From Dysgonomonas sp. PH5-45 (lineage in GTDB: Bacteria; Bacteroidota; Bacteroidia; Bacteroidales; Dysgonomonadaceae): DNA of 64,000 nt. Shown one piece after another: positions 26,813 to 36,543 of this stretch (its first letter is position 1; every line of letters begins with the position of its first letter). Position numbers and translations under genes: made by a program. The notes under the pieces are model-generated. The model was not told where the DNA came from, made no database searches, and saw only the letters and a list, made by a program, of their open reading frames with translations. Location of the stretch: assembly GCF_029893235.1 (NCBI RefSeq), contig NZ_JARXWE010000008.1, positions 25,413 to 89,412 of the forward strand, read 5' to 3'.

Positions 26813-27337
26813 ATGGGAACAATTAAAAGCACAGAAAATTTTGAAGGTAAACTATTGGACCTACAAAATAACATGATGAACTTTGCACTTACTCTAACTG
26901 CTAATAGAGATGAGGCAAAAGATTTATTGCAGGAAACAACACTTAGGGCTTTAGACAATAAAGACAAGTATTACGAGAATGTAAACTTCAAGGGTTGGGT
27001 TTTTACCATTATGCATAATATATTTGTTAATAATTATCGCAGGGTGGTACGTACGCAGACTATTGTGGATCAGACTGAAAATCTATACCACTTGAACTTA
27101 CCCCAAGACTCAGGATTTGATACTCCCGAAGGTGCATATACTATCGGTGAGATCACTAAAGCCATAAACAGTTTTACGGACGAATATAAAGTACCGTTTT
27201 CGATGCATGTTTCGGGTTATAAATACGAAGAAATTGCTCAGACACTTCAGTTGCCTATCGGTACAGTGAAGAGTCGTATATTTTTTGCGAGAAAAAGATT
27301 ACAGGAAAAACTAAGAGATTATCAATATGAAAGGTAG
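26813..27337 (+). CDS. ECF-type RNA polymerase sigma factor
   Basis: A 174-residue sigma-70-family protein with only regions 2 and 4. Region 2 includes RDEAKDLLQETTLRALDNKD and the FKGWVFTIMHNIFVNNYRR segment (core binding and -10 recognition); region 4 is PFSMHVSGYKYEEIAQTLQL with the helix-turn-helix LPIGTVKSRIFFARKRLQEKL. No anti-sigma gene is adjacent on either side, so it is an orphan and could be controlled by transcription level or by a distant partner. It is monocistronic, with terminator at 27377. Confidence 0.92.
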   Translation: MGTIKSTENFEGKLLDLQNNMMNFALTLTANRDEAKDLLQETTLRALDNKDKYYENVNFKGWVFTIMHNIFVNNYRRVVRTQTIVDQTENLYHLNLPQDSGFDTPEGAYTIGEITKAINSFTDEYKVPFSMHVSGYKYEEIAQTLQLPIGTVKSRIFFARKRLQEKLRDYQYER

Positions 27338-27376
27338 TGAATGGTGTTTTTCTCAGGTGAACGGTATAAAAATGTA

Positions 27377-27420
27377 AAAGGAGGAAATACGATAATAAAT
27401 ATTTCCTCCTTTATTATTTT
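27377..27420 (+). terminator. Terminator of the ECF sigma gene
   Basis: A perfect 13-bp stem AAAGGAGGAAATA (27377-27389) with complement at 27400-27412, followed by ATTATTTTATTG. Confidence 0.8.
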
Positions 27421-27471
27421 ATTGTCCCGTCCTAACATAGGTTGACACAAAAACTTATTTATGAATAAAGA

Positions 27472-27663
27472 CCCGTAGTGTATTTAGAGAGTTTATATCA
27501 AATGATTTATTATAAACATTTTATAGTATTTGTCATTGAGTTGCCTACACTCCTCGAACGTTGTTTCTGAACAGAGTAAAGAATCTCTGTGTTTTTATTC
27601 AAGATCCTTCGTTGCTCTCAAGATGACAAAATGAATATATCTTATTTTTCAGCACATTACCTA
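27472..27663 (-). repeat. MITE-like dispersed repeat, copy 1 (reverse orientation)
   Basis: Read on the minus strand this matches copies at 41957 and 61497: GTCATCTTGAG, AACGAAGGATCT, CACAGAGATTCTT, TGTTCAGAA, then TTTATAATAAATCATTTGA and an end with CTCTCTAAATACACTACGGG. It differs by a roughly 29-base insertion after TTCAGAA and by a shortened far end. The ends are imperfect inverted repeats. No coding capacity. Confidence 0.7.
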
Positions 27664-27700
27664 AATAAAAGAACCGATGAATATAAATCCATCGGTTCTT
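27662..27700 (-). terminator. Terminator of dpp5
   Basis: An 11-bp stem AAGAACCGATG (27669-27679) with complement at 27690-27700; the minus strand continues TTATTTAGG. It lies 51 bases past the dpp5 stop and touches the MITE copy. Confidence 0.7.
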
Positions 27701-27751
27701 CGAATATTTTAATATAAATACTGTCAACCTATTGTTAAGGATGCCGCAGCA

Positions 27752-29851
27752 TTATTTCTTTAACTGCTCGTTAAACCAGCGGGCAAATTCACGTTGGAAT
27801 AGAACACCGTTTTGAGGCTGGGCAATCCAGTGGTTTTCGTCAGGATAAATCAGCATGCGAGACGGAATATCTCTTAGCTGGGCAGCATTGAAGGCCATCA
27901 TGCCTTGAGACGCTAAGATGCGGAAATCCAACTCGCCGTGGCTTATCATTATAGGAGTATCCCATTTGTCAACAAAACGATGAGGCGAATTGGCATACGT
28001 GCGTTGCGCTATGGCATTGCTGCGATCCCAATACGAGCCGCCAAGATCCCAGTTAGCGAACCACATTTCTTCTGTTTCGAGGTATTGGGCTTCTAAATTA
28101 AATATTCCGGCATGTGCCCAGAAAGCTTTGAATCGTTTATTATGATTTCCGGCTAACCAATATACAGAAAACCCACCATAACTTGCTCCTGTTGCACCCA
28201 AGCGTGTTTCGTCAACAAAAGGTTCTTTGGCAACTTCGTCGATAGCCGACAGATAGTCTTTCATGTTCTGACCACCATAGTCTTTACTTATTTGTTCTAA
28301 CCATTCCTGTCCGAATCCGGGAAGCCCGCGACGGTTAGGCGCAACAATTATATAGCCATTGGCTGCCATGATTTGCAGATTCCATCTGTAAGACCAGAAC
28401 TGACTTACAGAACTTTGAGGTCCTCCTTGACAATAAAGAATGGTAGGATATTTTTTGTTAGGATCGAATTTTGGAGGATAAACAACCCATGCAAGCATTT
28501 TTTTGCCATCGGTTGTTGGTATCCAACGTTCTTCTACTTTTCCCATCTCAAGTTGAGAAAGTATTTCTTTGTTTTCGAAAGTCAGCTGCGTATCTTTTCC
28601 GGTAGCAATATCGACCGAATATATTTCGTTGGGTTGCGACAGAGAATGACGTGTGGCAATCAGTTTATCGCCGGCAATGCCGAATGCTTCGTAATCGTGA
28701 GCACCTGCGGTAATGGCTTTCACATCTTTTGCCGCATAGTCGACCTTGAAAAGTTGTGTTTTTGCTTCAACACACGAAACAATATACATCGTTTTGTTAT
28801 CGGCAGCCCATGCCGCGAAATCTGTGTTGTAATCAAAGTTTTCGGTCACATAAGTCTTTTCGCCCGAAGCAAGATCCATTACAAACAAACGGTTCTTGTC
28901 AGACTCGTACCCATCGCGCTCCATGCTTTGCCAAGCAATTTTCTTTCCATCGGGCGAGAAGATAGGGTTGGTATCGTACCCCATCATGCCTTCTGTTATA
29001 TTCTTGGTTTCTTTTGTTTCTATATTATATAGGTAGATATCAGAATTGGTAGACAACGAATATTCCTTTCCTGTTTTTTTGCGGCATGTATATGCAACCG
29101 TTTTGCTGTCAGGACTCCAAGCCAACTGCTCTATTCCGCCCATCGGCAACATAGGGCATTCGTAGGGTTCGCCTTCAAGTATATCGACAGAGTTTGTCAG
29201 CTTATTTCCGTCAAAATCGGCAATGAAGGAGTGAGGGATTTCTTCCACCCACTGATCCCAATGTTTATACATCAGGTTATCAATGATTTTTCCCGATGCT
29301 TTAGGTAGGTCGGGGTATCTGTCGGCAGTTCGTTCTCCAAACTTGATGTTTTTGATGTAAAGTACTTTTTTTCCATCGGGCGAGTAAGCAAAGCCGTTTA
29401 TTCCGCCTTCTATGTCACTTATCTGAACCCTATCTGTTCCGTCGGGATTCATTTCCCAAATCTGCGACGAACCGCTTTCGCTACTCAAGAAAGCTATCCG
29501 TGAACCATCTTTAACCCAGCAAGCTTCGTTTTCACTTTTCTTTGTTTCTGTTATCTGTTTGTTGTCCGACCCATCAATGTTCATCACAAACAGTTCGCGG
29601 TTGGTTTTGTTTTGCTCTATGCTCACGTATGTAACACCATAGAGTACCTTTTTCTGGTCGGGCGATACCTGAACGCCACTTACACGCCCAAAGCTATGCA
29701 GAACCTCAGGGGTCATCAGACCATCGGTAACTTTTACGGTTGCTTTCCCTATTAAAGGGGCATCAGCCGTATCATCTTTTGTTTCTTTACCCGAACTACA
29801 GGCCAACATTCCGGCACTTAGTGCAATTGCCATAATTGATTTGTATTTCAT
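27752..29851 (-). CDS. dpp5: Dipeptidyl-peptidase 5-like S9 peptidase, lipoprotein
   Basis: A 699-residue S9 serine peptidase closely resembling Porphyromonas gingivalis DPP5, which removes dipeptides after small or hydrophobic residues in the periplasm and feeds amino-acid uptake. The N-terminal beta-propeller carries repeated SPDGKK motifs and the shared YPDLPKASGKIIDNLMYKHW block; the C-terminal hydrolase domain has Ser in GATGASYGGFSVYW, Asp in SHGELDFRIL and His in YPDENHWIAQP. The signal ends in a lipobox (GMLACSS, Cys18), so it is predicted lipid-anchored. It is monocistronic with a promoter at 29900-29930 and a terminator at 27662. Confidence 0.93.
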   Translation of the reverse strand: MKYKSIMAIALSAGMLACSSGKETKDDTADAPLIGKATVKVTDGLMTPEVLHSFGRVSGVQVSPDQKKVLYGVTYVSIEQNKTNRELFVMNIDGSDNKQITETKKSENEACWVKDGSRIAFLSSESGSSQIWEMNPDGTDRVQISDIEGGINGFAYSPDGKKVLYIKNIKFGERTADRYPDLPKASGKIIDNLMYKHWDQWVEEIPHSFIADFDGNKLTNSVDILEGEPYECPMLPMGGIEQLAWSPDSKTVAYTCRKKTGKEYSLSTNSDIYLYNIETKETKNITEGMMGYDTNPIFSPDGKKIAWQSMERDGYESDKNRLFVMDLASGEKTYVTENFDYNTDFAAWAADNKTMYIVSCVEAKTQLFKVDYAAKDVKAITAGAHDYEAFGIAGDKLIATRHSLSQPNEIYSVDIATGKDTQLTFENKEILSQLEMGKVEERWIPTTDGKKMLAWVVYPPKFDPNKKYPTILYCQGGPQSSVSQFWSYRWNLQIMAANGYIIVAPNRRGLPGFGQEWLEQISKDYGGQNMKDYLSAIDEVAKEPFVDETRLGATGASYGGFSVYWLAGNHNKRFKAFWAHAGIFNLEAQYLETEEMWFANWDLGGSYWDRSNAIAQRTYANSPHRFVDKWDTPIMISHGELDFRILASQGMMAFNAAQLRDIPSRMLIYPDENHWIAQPQNGVLFQREFARWFNEQLKK

Positions 29852-29899
29852 CCTTTTTTTTAGTTATTTTGTTTAAATTTGGATACAATAAAAGAACTT

Positions 29900-29930
29900 C
29901 AAAGTTATTATTTTTCCGTAGAATTGTAAA
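29900..29930 (-). promoter_or_regulatory. Promoter of dpp5
   Basis: On the minus strand TTTA (29930-29927), 19 bases, then TAACTTTG (29907-29900), 49 bases before the ATG at 29851. Confidence 0.5.
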
Positions 29931-29978
29931 ACAAAAATTTATATAACATATTTTGGGTATAACTAAACGAACAAATTT

Positions 29979-31133
29979 ATGAATAAGTGTTTGATACTGA
30001 TATTGTTTACTTTCATTTCAACATTGGTAAACGCGCAGACTGACGAAAAGTATATGAAAGGTGCTGTTCCGGAAGAGGACGGACGGGTTGTATTTTCTAA
30101 AACAGTGGAAACGTCGTTGCCGGCAGCCGATGTTTATCAGAAAATGAATGACTGGGCAAGCCAGAATTATACACAAACCGAGGCAAATCCAAAACAGCGG
30201 ATATTGTTTAACTCACCCGAACAACGGTCGATAGCCTGCCAAGGAGAAAAAGAGTTGGTTTTCAATAAAAGTGTGTTCAATATGGATAAAACAACGATGA
30301 ACTATCAGCTCATAATTACCGCAACAGACCGGCAGTGCAAAATAGCGATACGGAATATATCGTACGATTATTTTGACACAAAAACTAATCCCATAGTTCT
30401 GAAAGCCGAAGAAACGATAACCGATAAGGTTGCATTACGGGGGAATAAAAGTATTTATAAAGCCTATAAAGGATTCCGAACGCATACAATAGATTTTGTA
30501 AATGACCTATACGCCGAGATATCAGGTTATTTGAATAGTTCGGAAAAAGAAAATAGCACATCTGACATACTTCCTAAAGCAAGCACGGAGATTAGTGTGG
30601 TTCCCGCAGAAGGGGTAGTCTCGACCGAAATGCCGGGATTCAGAAAAATAGATGCGGATAAAATACCCGGTAATTACGTGAAATTACTGAACGAATGGAC
30701 ATTAATCACTTCCGGAACCAAAGACGAAACTAATGTAATGACAGCCTCGTGGGGTGGGTTAGGAGTGTTCTGGGGCAAACCGGTAGCGTTTTGTTTTCTG
30801 AATCCTACCCGTTATTCAATTAAAACGATGGATGCCGGCGATGTTTACACAATATCGTTCTATACGGAGACATATAAAACAAATATGGAATATTGTGGAC
30901 AGGTGAGTGGACGTAATGTAGACAAAATAAAAGGTTCGGGGCTGACGCCTATAAAAACACCATCGGGCGCTTCTGCTTTTGCCGAAGCATGGCTAATTTT
31001 AGAATGTAAAAAACTGATAGCCCAGCCTATCCAACCGGATGCCGTGGTAGATAAAGAAGCTTCGGGCAAATGGGCAAAAGACGGATATCACAAAATGTAT
31101 GTAGGTGAAATACTGAACGTCTGGGTAAAATAA
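29979..31133 (+). CDS. Secreted DUF4468 protein fused to a flavin-reductase-like domain
   Basis: A 384-residue protein. Residues 1-19 form a signal peptide (FTFISTLVNAQ). Residues 25-170 look like DUF4468 (VVFSKTVETSLPAADVYQKM, MNYQLIITATDRQCKIAIRN), a Bacteroidetes envelope domain of unknown function. Residues 225-384 match a flavin-reductase-like FMN domain: WTLITSGTKDETNVMTASWG, then CGQVSGRNVDKIKGSGLTP and MYVGEILNVWV. The same plan is seen in the cytosolic 168-residue protein at 36544. An exported FMN-binding domain fused to DUF4468 is unusual. No operon partner. Confidence 0.75.
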   Translation: MNKCLILILFTFISTLVNAQTDEKYMKGAVPEEDGRVVFSKTVETSLPAADVYQKMNDWASQNYTQTEANPKQRILFNSPEQRSIACQGEKELVFNKSVFNMDKTTMNYQLIITATDRQCKIAIRNISYDYFDTKTNPIVLKAEETITDKVALRGNKSIYKAYKGFRTHTIDFVNDLYAEISGYLNSSEKENSTSDILPKASTEISVVPAEGVVSTEMPGFRKIDADKIPGNYVKLLNEWTLITSGTKDETNVMTASWGGLGVFWGKPVAFCFLNPTRYSIKTMDAGDVYTISFYTETYKTNMEYCGQVSGRNVDKIKGSGLTPIKTPSGASAFAEAWLILECKKLIAQPIQPDAVVDKEASGKWAKDGYHKMYVGEILNVWVK

Positions 31134-31167
31134 TTTGATATCGCTTATATAAAAACTGTAATATACG

Positions 31168-31203
31168 AGGCTATTCCTAAACTGTGGGAGTAGCCTTGTT
31201 TAT
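31168..31203 (+). terminator. Terminator overlapping the end of mfd
   Basis: AGGCTA (31168-31173) pairs with TAGCCT (31191-31196), extended inside by CC/GG after mismatches, and is followed on the plus strand by TGTTTATTTC. The right arm lies within the last codons of convergent mfd, whose stop codon falls in the loop. Confidence 0.45.
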
Positions 31204-34200
31204 TTCAGTTAAAGTATAACATGCGTTTTCGATATCGGGAATGTTTTTTATTGTTATCGAGCGTTTTCCGTTTTTTTCTTTCAACTCGCATCGGCGAGGA
31301 TATTTTTGTATGTATGCAAGCAGTTTATCGAATGCTTTAGATTGATAATATGGCGATTCGGGATTAGCAACAAGAAAGAGGTTCATCTGCACGTTTTTAA
31401 GGACAACTTTTTCCATCCCTAACGATTTGGCCAATTGCCGGAGCTGTACAACACGGATAAGCTCGATGCCTTCTCTTGGAATCTTTCCGAAACGGTCTTG
31501 CAGGCGTAAAACGAAGTCTTGTAGTTTGTGGTCGTCTTCAATATCGTCCAGTTCCCGGTATAGGGTGATGCGCTCCGAATCGTTCGGTATATATGTGGCA
31601 GGGAAAAGCAGTTCCAAATCGCTTTCTATGGTAACGTCCTGCACAAAGTCCGACCCCTCCAGTTTTTGATTATCGTGAGTTTCCCGATACAGGCCGGCAA
31701 ACTCTTCGTTTTTCAGTTCATTAACAGCCTCGCCCAAGATTTTCTGGTAGGTTTCGTAGCCCAGATTGGCTATGAAACCGCTCTGCTCTGCACCCAACAT
31801 ATTGCCTGCCCCACGAATATCCAAGTCTTGCATGGCTATATGGATACCACTGCCCAACTCCGAAAAATTTTCTATTGCCTGCAACTTACGGCGTGCTTCG
31901 AGTGTAAGGGTGTGCAACGGAGGAGCAAGTAAATAACAGAAAGCTTTTTTGTTGCTTCGCCCCACGCGTCCCCGCAATTGATGGAGGTCGCTCAGTCCGA
32001 AGTTCTGGGCATTGTTTATTATTATTGTATTGGCATTAGGAATATCTATCCCCGATTCAATTATAGATGTAGCAATCAATACATCGTATTCGTAATTTAC
32101 AAAGTCGGTGATAATTGTTTCCAGTTTTTGAGGTTCTATCTGCCCATGGCCAACAGCTATGCGCGCATCGGGAACCTCACGGCGAACTATGTTTTCCAGT
32201 TCGTGAATATTACTGATACGGTTATTAATGATGAACACCTGCCCGTTACGGCTCATTTCGAAGTTAATGGCCTCGCCGATGATATTTACGTCGAATGTAT
32301 GTAGCTCGGTCTGGATAGGATACCTGTTGGGCGGAGGGGTTGTTATAGACGAAAGATCGCGTGCCCCCATCAACGAAAACTGCAAGGTGCGGGGGATAGG
32401 AGTTGCCGTCATGGTAAGGGTATCGACATTGGTTTTCAGTTGTTTTAGTCGTTCCTTTACGGCAACGCCAAATTTCTGCTCCTCGTCAACAATAAGCAGC
32501 CCTAAATCGGCAAACTGTATGTCTTTGCTCACAATGCGGTGTGTACCAATCAGAATATCTATCTTCTTATCCTTAATATCGTGCAATATGGATTTAATAT
32601 CGCTTGTTTTTCGTGCCCTGCTGATGTAGTCTATACGGCACGGAAAGTTTTTGAGACGTTCTTTAAACGTATGGTAATGTTGTGCCGCAAGCACAGTAGT
32701 AGGCACAAGCACAGCAACCTGCTTATTGTCGGTAACGGCCTTAAAAGCCGCACGTATGGCAACTTCTGTTTTCCCAAAACCCACATCACCGCAGATAAGC
32801 CTATCCATGGGTTTGGAGTTTTCCATGTCGGTTTTTATATCGTTGGTGGCTTTTATCTGGTCGGGGGTATCTTCGTAGATAAACGAAGCTTCGAGTTCGT
32901 TTTGCAGAAAGGAGTCGGGCGAAAAGCTAAACCCTTTTTCTTCTCTCCGTTTGGAGTAAAGAAGAATCAAATCGCGGGCAATATCCTTTACTCTCGATTT
33001 CGTTTTTTCCTTCATCTTATTCCAAGCCCCTGTTCCCAGTTTGTTTATACGGGGAGGCTCGCCTTCTTTGCCTCTGTATTTTGATATTTTATGTAGCGAA
33101 TGGATAGAAACAAAGATGGTGTCGTTGTTCAAATAAGTCAGTTTGATGAGTTCCTGCATTTTACCGTTCACATCCGAACGAACCAAGCCGCCAAAACGGC
33201 CTATCCCGTGGTCTATATGCACAACAAAATCTCCAACCTGGAGTTGCTTTATTTCTTTTAGCGATAAGGCTATTTTTCCGGAACGGGCTTTCTCCGATTT
33301 CAGGTTATATTTATGAAAACGGTCAAATATCTGATGGTCGGTAAAACAGGCTATTTTAAGCGTATTTTCGATAAATCCTTCGTGTACGGTTTTGCTGATA
33401 GGTACAAAGTGTATATCGTCTCCCCGGTCGTCGAAAATAGATTTTATCCTGTCGTTTTGCTTCTGGCTATCGCTCAGTATATATATCGTATAACCTTTGC
33501 CATTTAACTTATGGAAGGCTTCCGCGACAAAGTCGAAATTTTTATGAAAAAGCGGTTGCAATTCGGTTTTAAATTCTAAAACGGTATCCGGTGTTCCACT
33601 GGCCTTATTACCCATTTGTACCCATTTGAAATCTAACATCCGGCTTCTGAGGGTTGCGTCGGATATCAGTTTTGCCTGTGTATCCTCTTCATATTCGGCG
33701 TTTTCTAATATAGCCTTATCGTTGTAAATGGCCGCTACCCGGCCTTCAATCCACGAATAATCTTTAAGCCCTATTATAGACGATTGAGGCAAGCAAGAAA
33801 GGATAGATTCCTCGTGTAGCCCCAATTTCCGCATTTCGGGTATAATCTGGATGGAGTTCAGCTTGTCTTTCGATAATTGGCTCTCAACTTCAAAAGTGCG
33901 GATGGTTTCTACTTCATCTCCAAAAAAATCTATACGGAAAGGATATTCGTTCGAAAACGAAAACACATCAATAATGCTTCCACGAATGGCGTATTGCCCT
34001 GGCTCGTACACATAGTCGGTATATTCGAAACCGTAAGAGTCTAAGACATCGGAAATGAACTGTGTATCCACTTTTTCGTTCACAGCAATTTTGAGTGTAT
34101 TGTCTTTCAGAACTTCTTTCGATACCACCTTCTCGGCTATGGCCTCCGGGTAAGAAACTATAATCAGTTCGGGGCTGTCTGTTTGTAGTTTGCTAAGTGT

Positions 34201-34518
34201 TTCTGTGCGAAGTATTTCGTTGGCAGAGTCAATTTGCCCGTATTTTATAGCCCGTTTGTAGGCCGAGGGGAAGAACGAAACACAATCTCCACCTAATATT
34301 TGCACAAGATCGTGATAAAAATATCCGGCGCTTTCTTCATTCTCCAGAATGTAAAGAAAACAGCCTTTCATTTTTTTGAGCAAAGCTATGGCATACATTG
34401 CATTTGCCGAACCCAACAAGCCTTTTACCTGTATATTCCTGTGTTTTTTTATAGAATCTATACTGGCCGCTATGTTAGGATGCGACTCAAATTTTATTTG
34501 AAGTTCCTTAATATCCAT
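31177..34518 (-). CDS. mfd: Transcription-repair coupling factor
   Basis: A 1113-residue Mfd translocase that removes stalled RNA polymerase and recruits UvrA. In order: a UvrB-like N-terminal region (about 1-330), the RNA-polymerase-interacting domain (QVGDFVVHIDHGIGRFGG near 420), and the RecG-like motor with Walker A ICGDVGFGKTEVAIRAA, DEEQ box LLIVDEEQKFGV, MTATPIPRTLQ, ATSIIESGIDIPNANT and the QLRGRVGRS motif VI; a C-terminal TRCF domain (about 960-1113) follows. Length is typical for Bacteroidetes. Monocistronic. Confidence 0.97.
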   Translation of the reverse strand: MDIKELQIKFESHPNIAASIDSIKKHRNIQVKGLLGSANAMYAIALLKKMKGCFLYILENEESAGYFYHDLVQILGGDCVSFFPSAYKRAIKYGQIDSANEILRTETLSKLQTDSPELIIVSYPEAIAEKVVSKEVLKDNTLKIAVNEKVDTQFISDVLDSYGFEYTDYVYEPGQYAIRGSIIDVFSFSNEYPFRIDFFGDEVETIRTFEVESQLSKDKLNSIQIIPEMRKLGLHEESILSCLPQSSIIGLKDYSWIEGRVAAIYNDKAILENAEYEEDTQAKLISDATLRSRMLDFKWVQMGNKASGTPDTVLEFKTELQPLFHKNFDFVAEAFHKLNGKGYTIYILSDSQKQNDRIKSIFDDRGDDIHFVPISKTVHEGFIENTLKIACFTDHQIFDRFHKYNLKSEKARSGKIALSLKEIKQLQVGDFVVHIDHGIGRFGGLVRSDVNGKMQELIKLTYLNNDTIFVSIHSLHKISKYRGKEGEPPRINKLGTGAWNKMKEKTKSRVKDIARDLILLYSKRREEKGFSFSPDSFLQNELEASFIYEDTPDQIKATNDIKTDMENSKPMDRLICGDVGFGKTEVAIRAAFKAVTDNKQVAVLVPTTVLAAQHYHTFKERLKNFPCRIDYISRARKTSDIKSILHDIKDKKIDILIGTHRIVSKDIQFADLGLLIVDEEQKFGVAVKERLKQLKTNVDTLTMTATPIPRTLQFSLMGARDLSSITTPPPNRYPIQTELHTFDVNIIGEAINFEMSRNGQVFIINNRISNIHELENIVRREVPDARIAVGHGQIEPQKLETIITDFVNYEYDVLIATSIIESGIDIPNANTIIINNAQNFGLSDLHQLRGRVGRSNKKAFCYLLAPPLHTLTLEARRKLQAIENFSELGSGIHIAMQDLDIRGAGNMLGAEQSGFIANLGYETYQKILGEAVNELKNEEFAGLYRETHDNQKLEGSDFVQDVTIESDLELLFPATYIPNDSERITLYRELDDIEDDHKLQDFVLRLQDRFGKIPREGIELIRVVQLRQLAKSLGMEKVVLKNVQMNLFLVANPESPYYQSKAFDKLLAYIQKYPRRCELKEKNGKRSITIKNIPDIENACYTLTEINKATPTV

Positions 34519-34551
34519 TCTGCCTTGCTTTTTTTGAGGAATACAAAAGTA

Positions 34552-34590
34552 GTAAAATAAAGGAGATTGTTTTCCGTAAACAATCTCCTT
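34552..34590 (-). terminator. Terminator of speA
   Basis: A perfect 13-bp stem AAGGAGATTGTTT (34560-34572) with complement at 34578-34590 and loop of five; the minus strand continues TATTTTACTAC. Confidence 0.8.
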
Positions 34591-34612
34591 ATGTATTTAA
34601 TCAATAATAGCT

Positions 34613-36505
34613 CTATTCAAGATAGGTGTACCCATAAAGCCCTGAACGGTAGTTCGATAAAAATTCTTTACCTTCTTCTACTGTAATAGAGCCTTGTTTC
34701 ACACAGCTTGTAACCCATGTCTCTACCGTGCGCACAAGTTTCTTGGCGTTATACTGGGCATAATCGAGAACTTCGGCAACGGTTTCCCCATCAATCATCT
34801 GGTCTATCTTGTATCCATCTTCATTGACCGATACGTGAACCGCATTTGTGTCGCCAAACAAGTTGTGGAGATCTCCTAATATTTCCTGATAAGCACCAAC
34901 AAGAAAAACACCAAGATAATATGGCTCATTTTTCTTGAGAGAATGAACCGGTAGATAACTGGTCTGATGGTTGGATGGTATAAAATTATCAATCTTACCA
35001 TCCGAATCGCAGGTTATGTCCTGCAAGGTAGCTGTCCGGTCTGGTCTTTCACCCAACCGGTGCAGAGGAATAATCGGGAATATTTGGTCTATAGCCCAAG
35101 AGTCGGGTAGTGACTGGAACAGTGAGAAATTACAGAAATACTTATCCGGCAAAAGCTTACTCAATTGTTTCAATTCTTCGGGCGAATGTTTCATCCGTCC
35201 TGCCATCTGATAAACTTCGCGGGCAATAGAAAAGTATAAACGTTCTACCTGCGCCCGTGTTTTCAGATCGAGCAACCCCAGACTAAACAAATCGAGAGCC
35301 TCCTCACGTATTTGTTGCGAGTCGTGCCAAGCTTCGAGCATACTTCGCTGGGTGAGGTCGTCCCAGATTTGATATAGTTCTTTCACCAGTTCGTGGTCGT
35401 CGTCCGAAATATCCAGATTTTCGTTCCATTCGGGCAAAGTGGCTGTTTCGAGTACCTCAAAAACCAAAATAGAATGATGCGCCGTTAACGAACGCCCCGA
35501 CTCGGTAATTATATTAGGGTGGGGCAGGTTGTTCTTATTGGCGGCATCCACCATGGTGGCAATAGAGTCGTTTACATACTCCTGAATACTATAATTGACG
35601 CTGCTTTCGCTCATCGACGAGCGTGTGCCGTCGTAGTCGATACCTAAACCTCCGCCAATGTCAACAAACTCAACATTAAAGCCCATGGCATGCAACTGCA
35701 CATAAAATTGAGAGGCTTCGCGCAAAGCTGTTTTGATGCGGCGTATTTTCGTTACCTGACTGCCTATATGGAAGTGAATGAGGCGCAAAGAGCTTTGCAT
35801 ATTGTTTTTTTCGAGGAAAGCCAATGCCTCGAGCAACTCGCTCGAGTTAAGCCCGAATTTGCTGCCATCACCTCCCGATTCTTCCCATTTTCCGCTGCCA
35901 CTGCTGGCTAATTTGATGCGGATACCTATATTGGGTACAATCTTCAGTTGTTTTGCTATTTTTGTAATGAGGGGTAGTTCATTCAGTTTTTCAACTACAA
36001 TGAATATGCGTTTCCCCATTTTTTGAGCCAACAAAGCCAGTTCTATATAACTTTCGTCTTTGTATCCGTTGCAGATAATGAGTGAATTGGGATCTGTGTT
36101 GATGGCTATAACAGCATGAAGCTCGGGTTTTGAACCGGCTTCGAGCCCGATATTGAATTTCTTGCCATGGCTCACCAATTCTTCAACCACAGGCCGCATC
36201 TGGTTCACTTTTATGGGGTAAATAAGGTGATTCTGGGCTTGGTATCCATATTCTTTTGCAGCAATCTTGAAGCAGGTCGATATTTTTTCAATCCTGTTGT
36301 CCAGAATATCGGGAAAACGAATCAGCACCGGAACGGATACGTCCCTTAGCTGAAGTTCGTCTATCAGTTCCTTCATATCTACAGCAGCTCCGCCTTTTTT
36401 AGGGGTTACCGTAATGTTCCCTTTTTCGTTTATCGAAAAATAATTCACACCCCATCCCGAGATGTTATACAATTCTTCTGAATCTTCAATGCGCCATTTT
36501 CTCAT
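34613..36505 (-). CDS. speA: Biosynthetic arginine decarboxylase
   Basis: A 630-residue PLP enzyme of the alanine-racemase/ornithine-decarboxylase fold that turns arginine into agmatine, first step of one spermidine route. The PLP lysine is Lys99 in HLIYPIKVNQMRPVVEE; further marks are GLEAGSKPELHAV, FHIGSQVTKIRRIKTA, VDIGGGLGIDYDG and the ITESGRSLTAHH block. Length equals the SpeA family. It follows the flavin reductase gene by 38 bases and may be the last gene of a lepA-flavin reductase-speA transcript. Confidence 0.96.
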   Translation of the reverse strand: MRKWRIEDSEELYNISGWGVNYFSINEKGNITVTPKKGGAAVDMKELIDELQLRDVSVPVLIRFPDILDNRIEKISTCFKIAAKEYGYQAQNHLIYPIKVNQMRPVVEELVSHGKKFNIGLEAGSKPELHAVIAINTDPNSLIICNGYKDESYIELALLAQKMGKRIFIVVEKLNELPLITKIAKQLKIVPNIGIRIKLASSGSGKWEESGGDGSKFGLNSSELLEALAFLEKNNMQSSLRLIHFHIGSQVTKIRRIKTALREASQFYVQLHAMGFNVEFVDIGGGLGIDYDGTRSSMSESSVNYSIQEYVNDSIATMVDAANKNNLPHPNIITESGRSLTAHHSILVFEVLETATLPEWNENLDISDDDHELVKELYQIWDDLTQRSMLEAWHDSQQIREEALDLFSLGLLDLKTRAQVERLYFSIAREVYQMAGRMKHSPEELKQLSKLLPDKYFCNFSLFQSLPDSWAIDQIFPIIPLHRLGERPDRTATLQDITCDSDGKIDNFIPSNHQTSYLPVHSLKKNEPYYLGVFLVGAYQEILGDLHNLFGDTNAVHVSVNEDGYKIDQMIDGETVAEVLDYAQYNAKKLVRTVETWVTSCVKQGSITVEEGKEFLSNYRSGLYGYTYLE

Positions 36506-36543
36506 TATTGCAAATACGCCTAAAAATTATATGATTTTTATAC

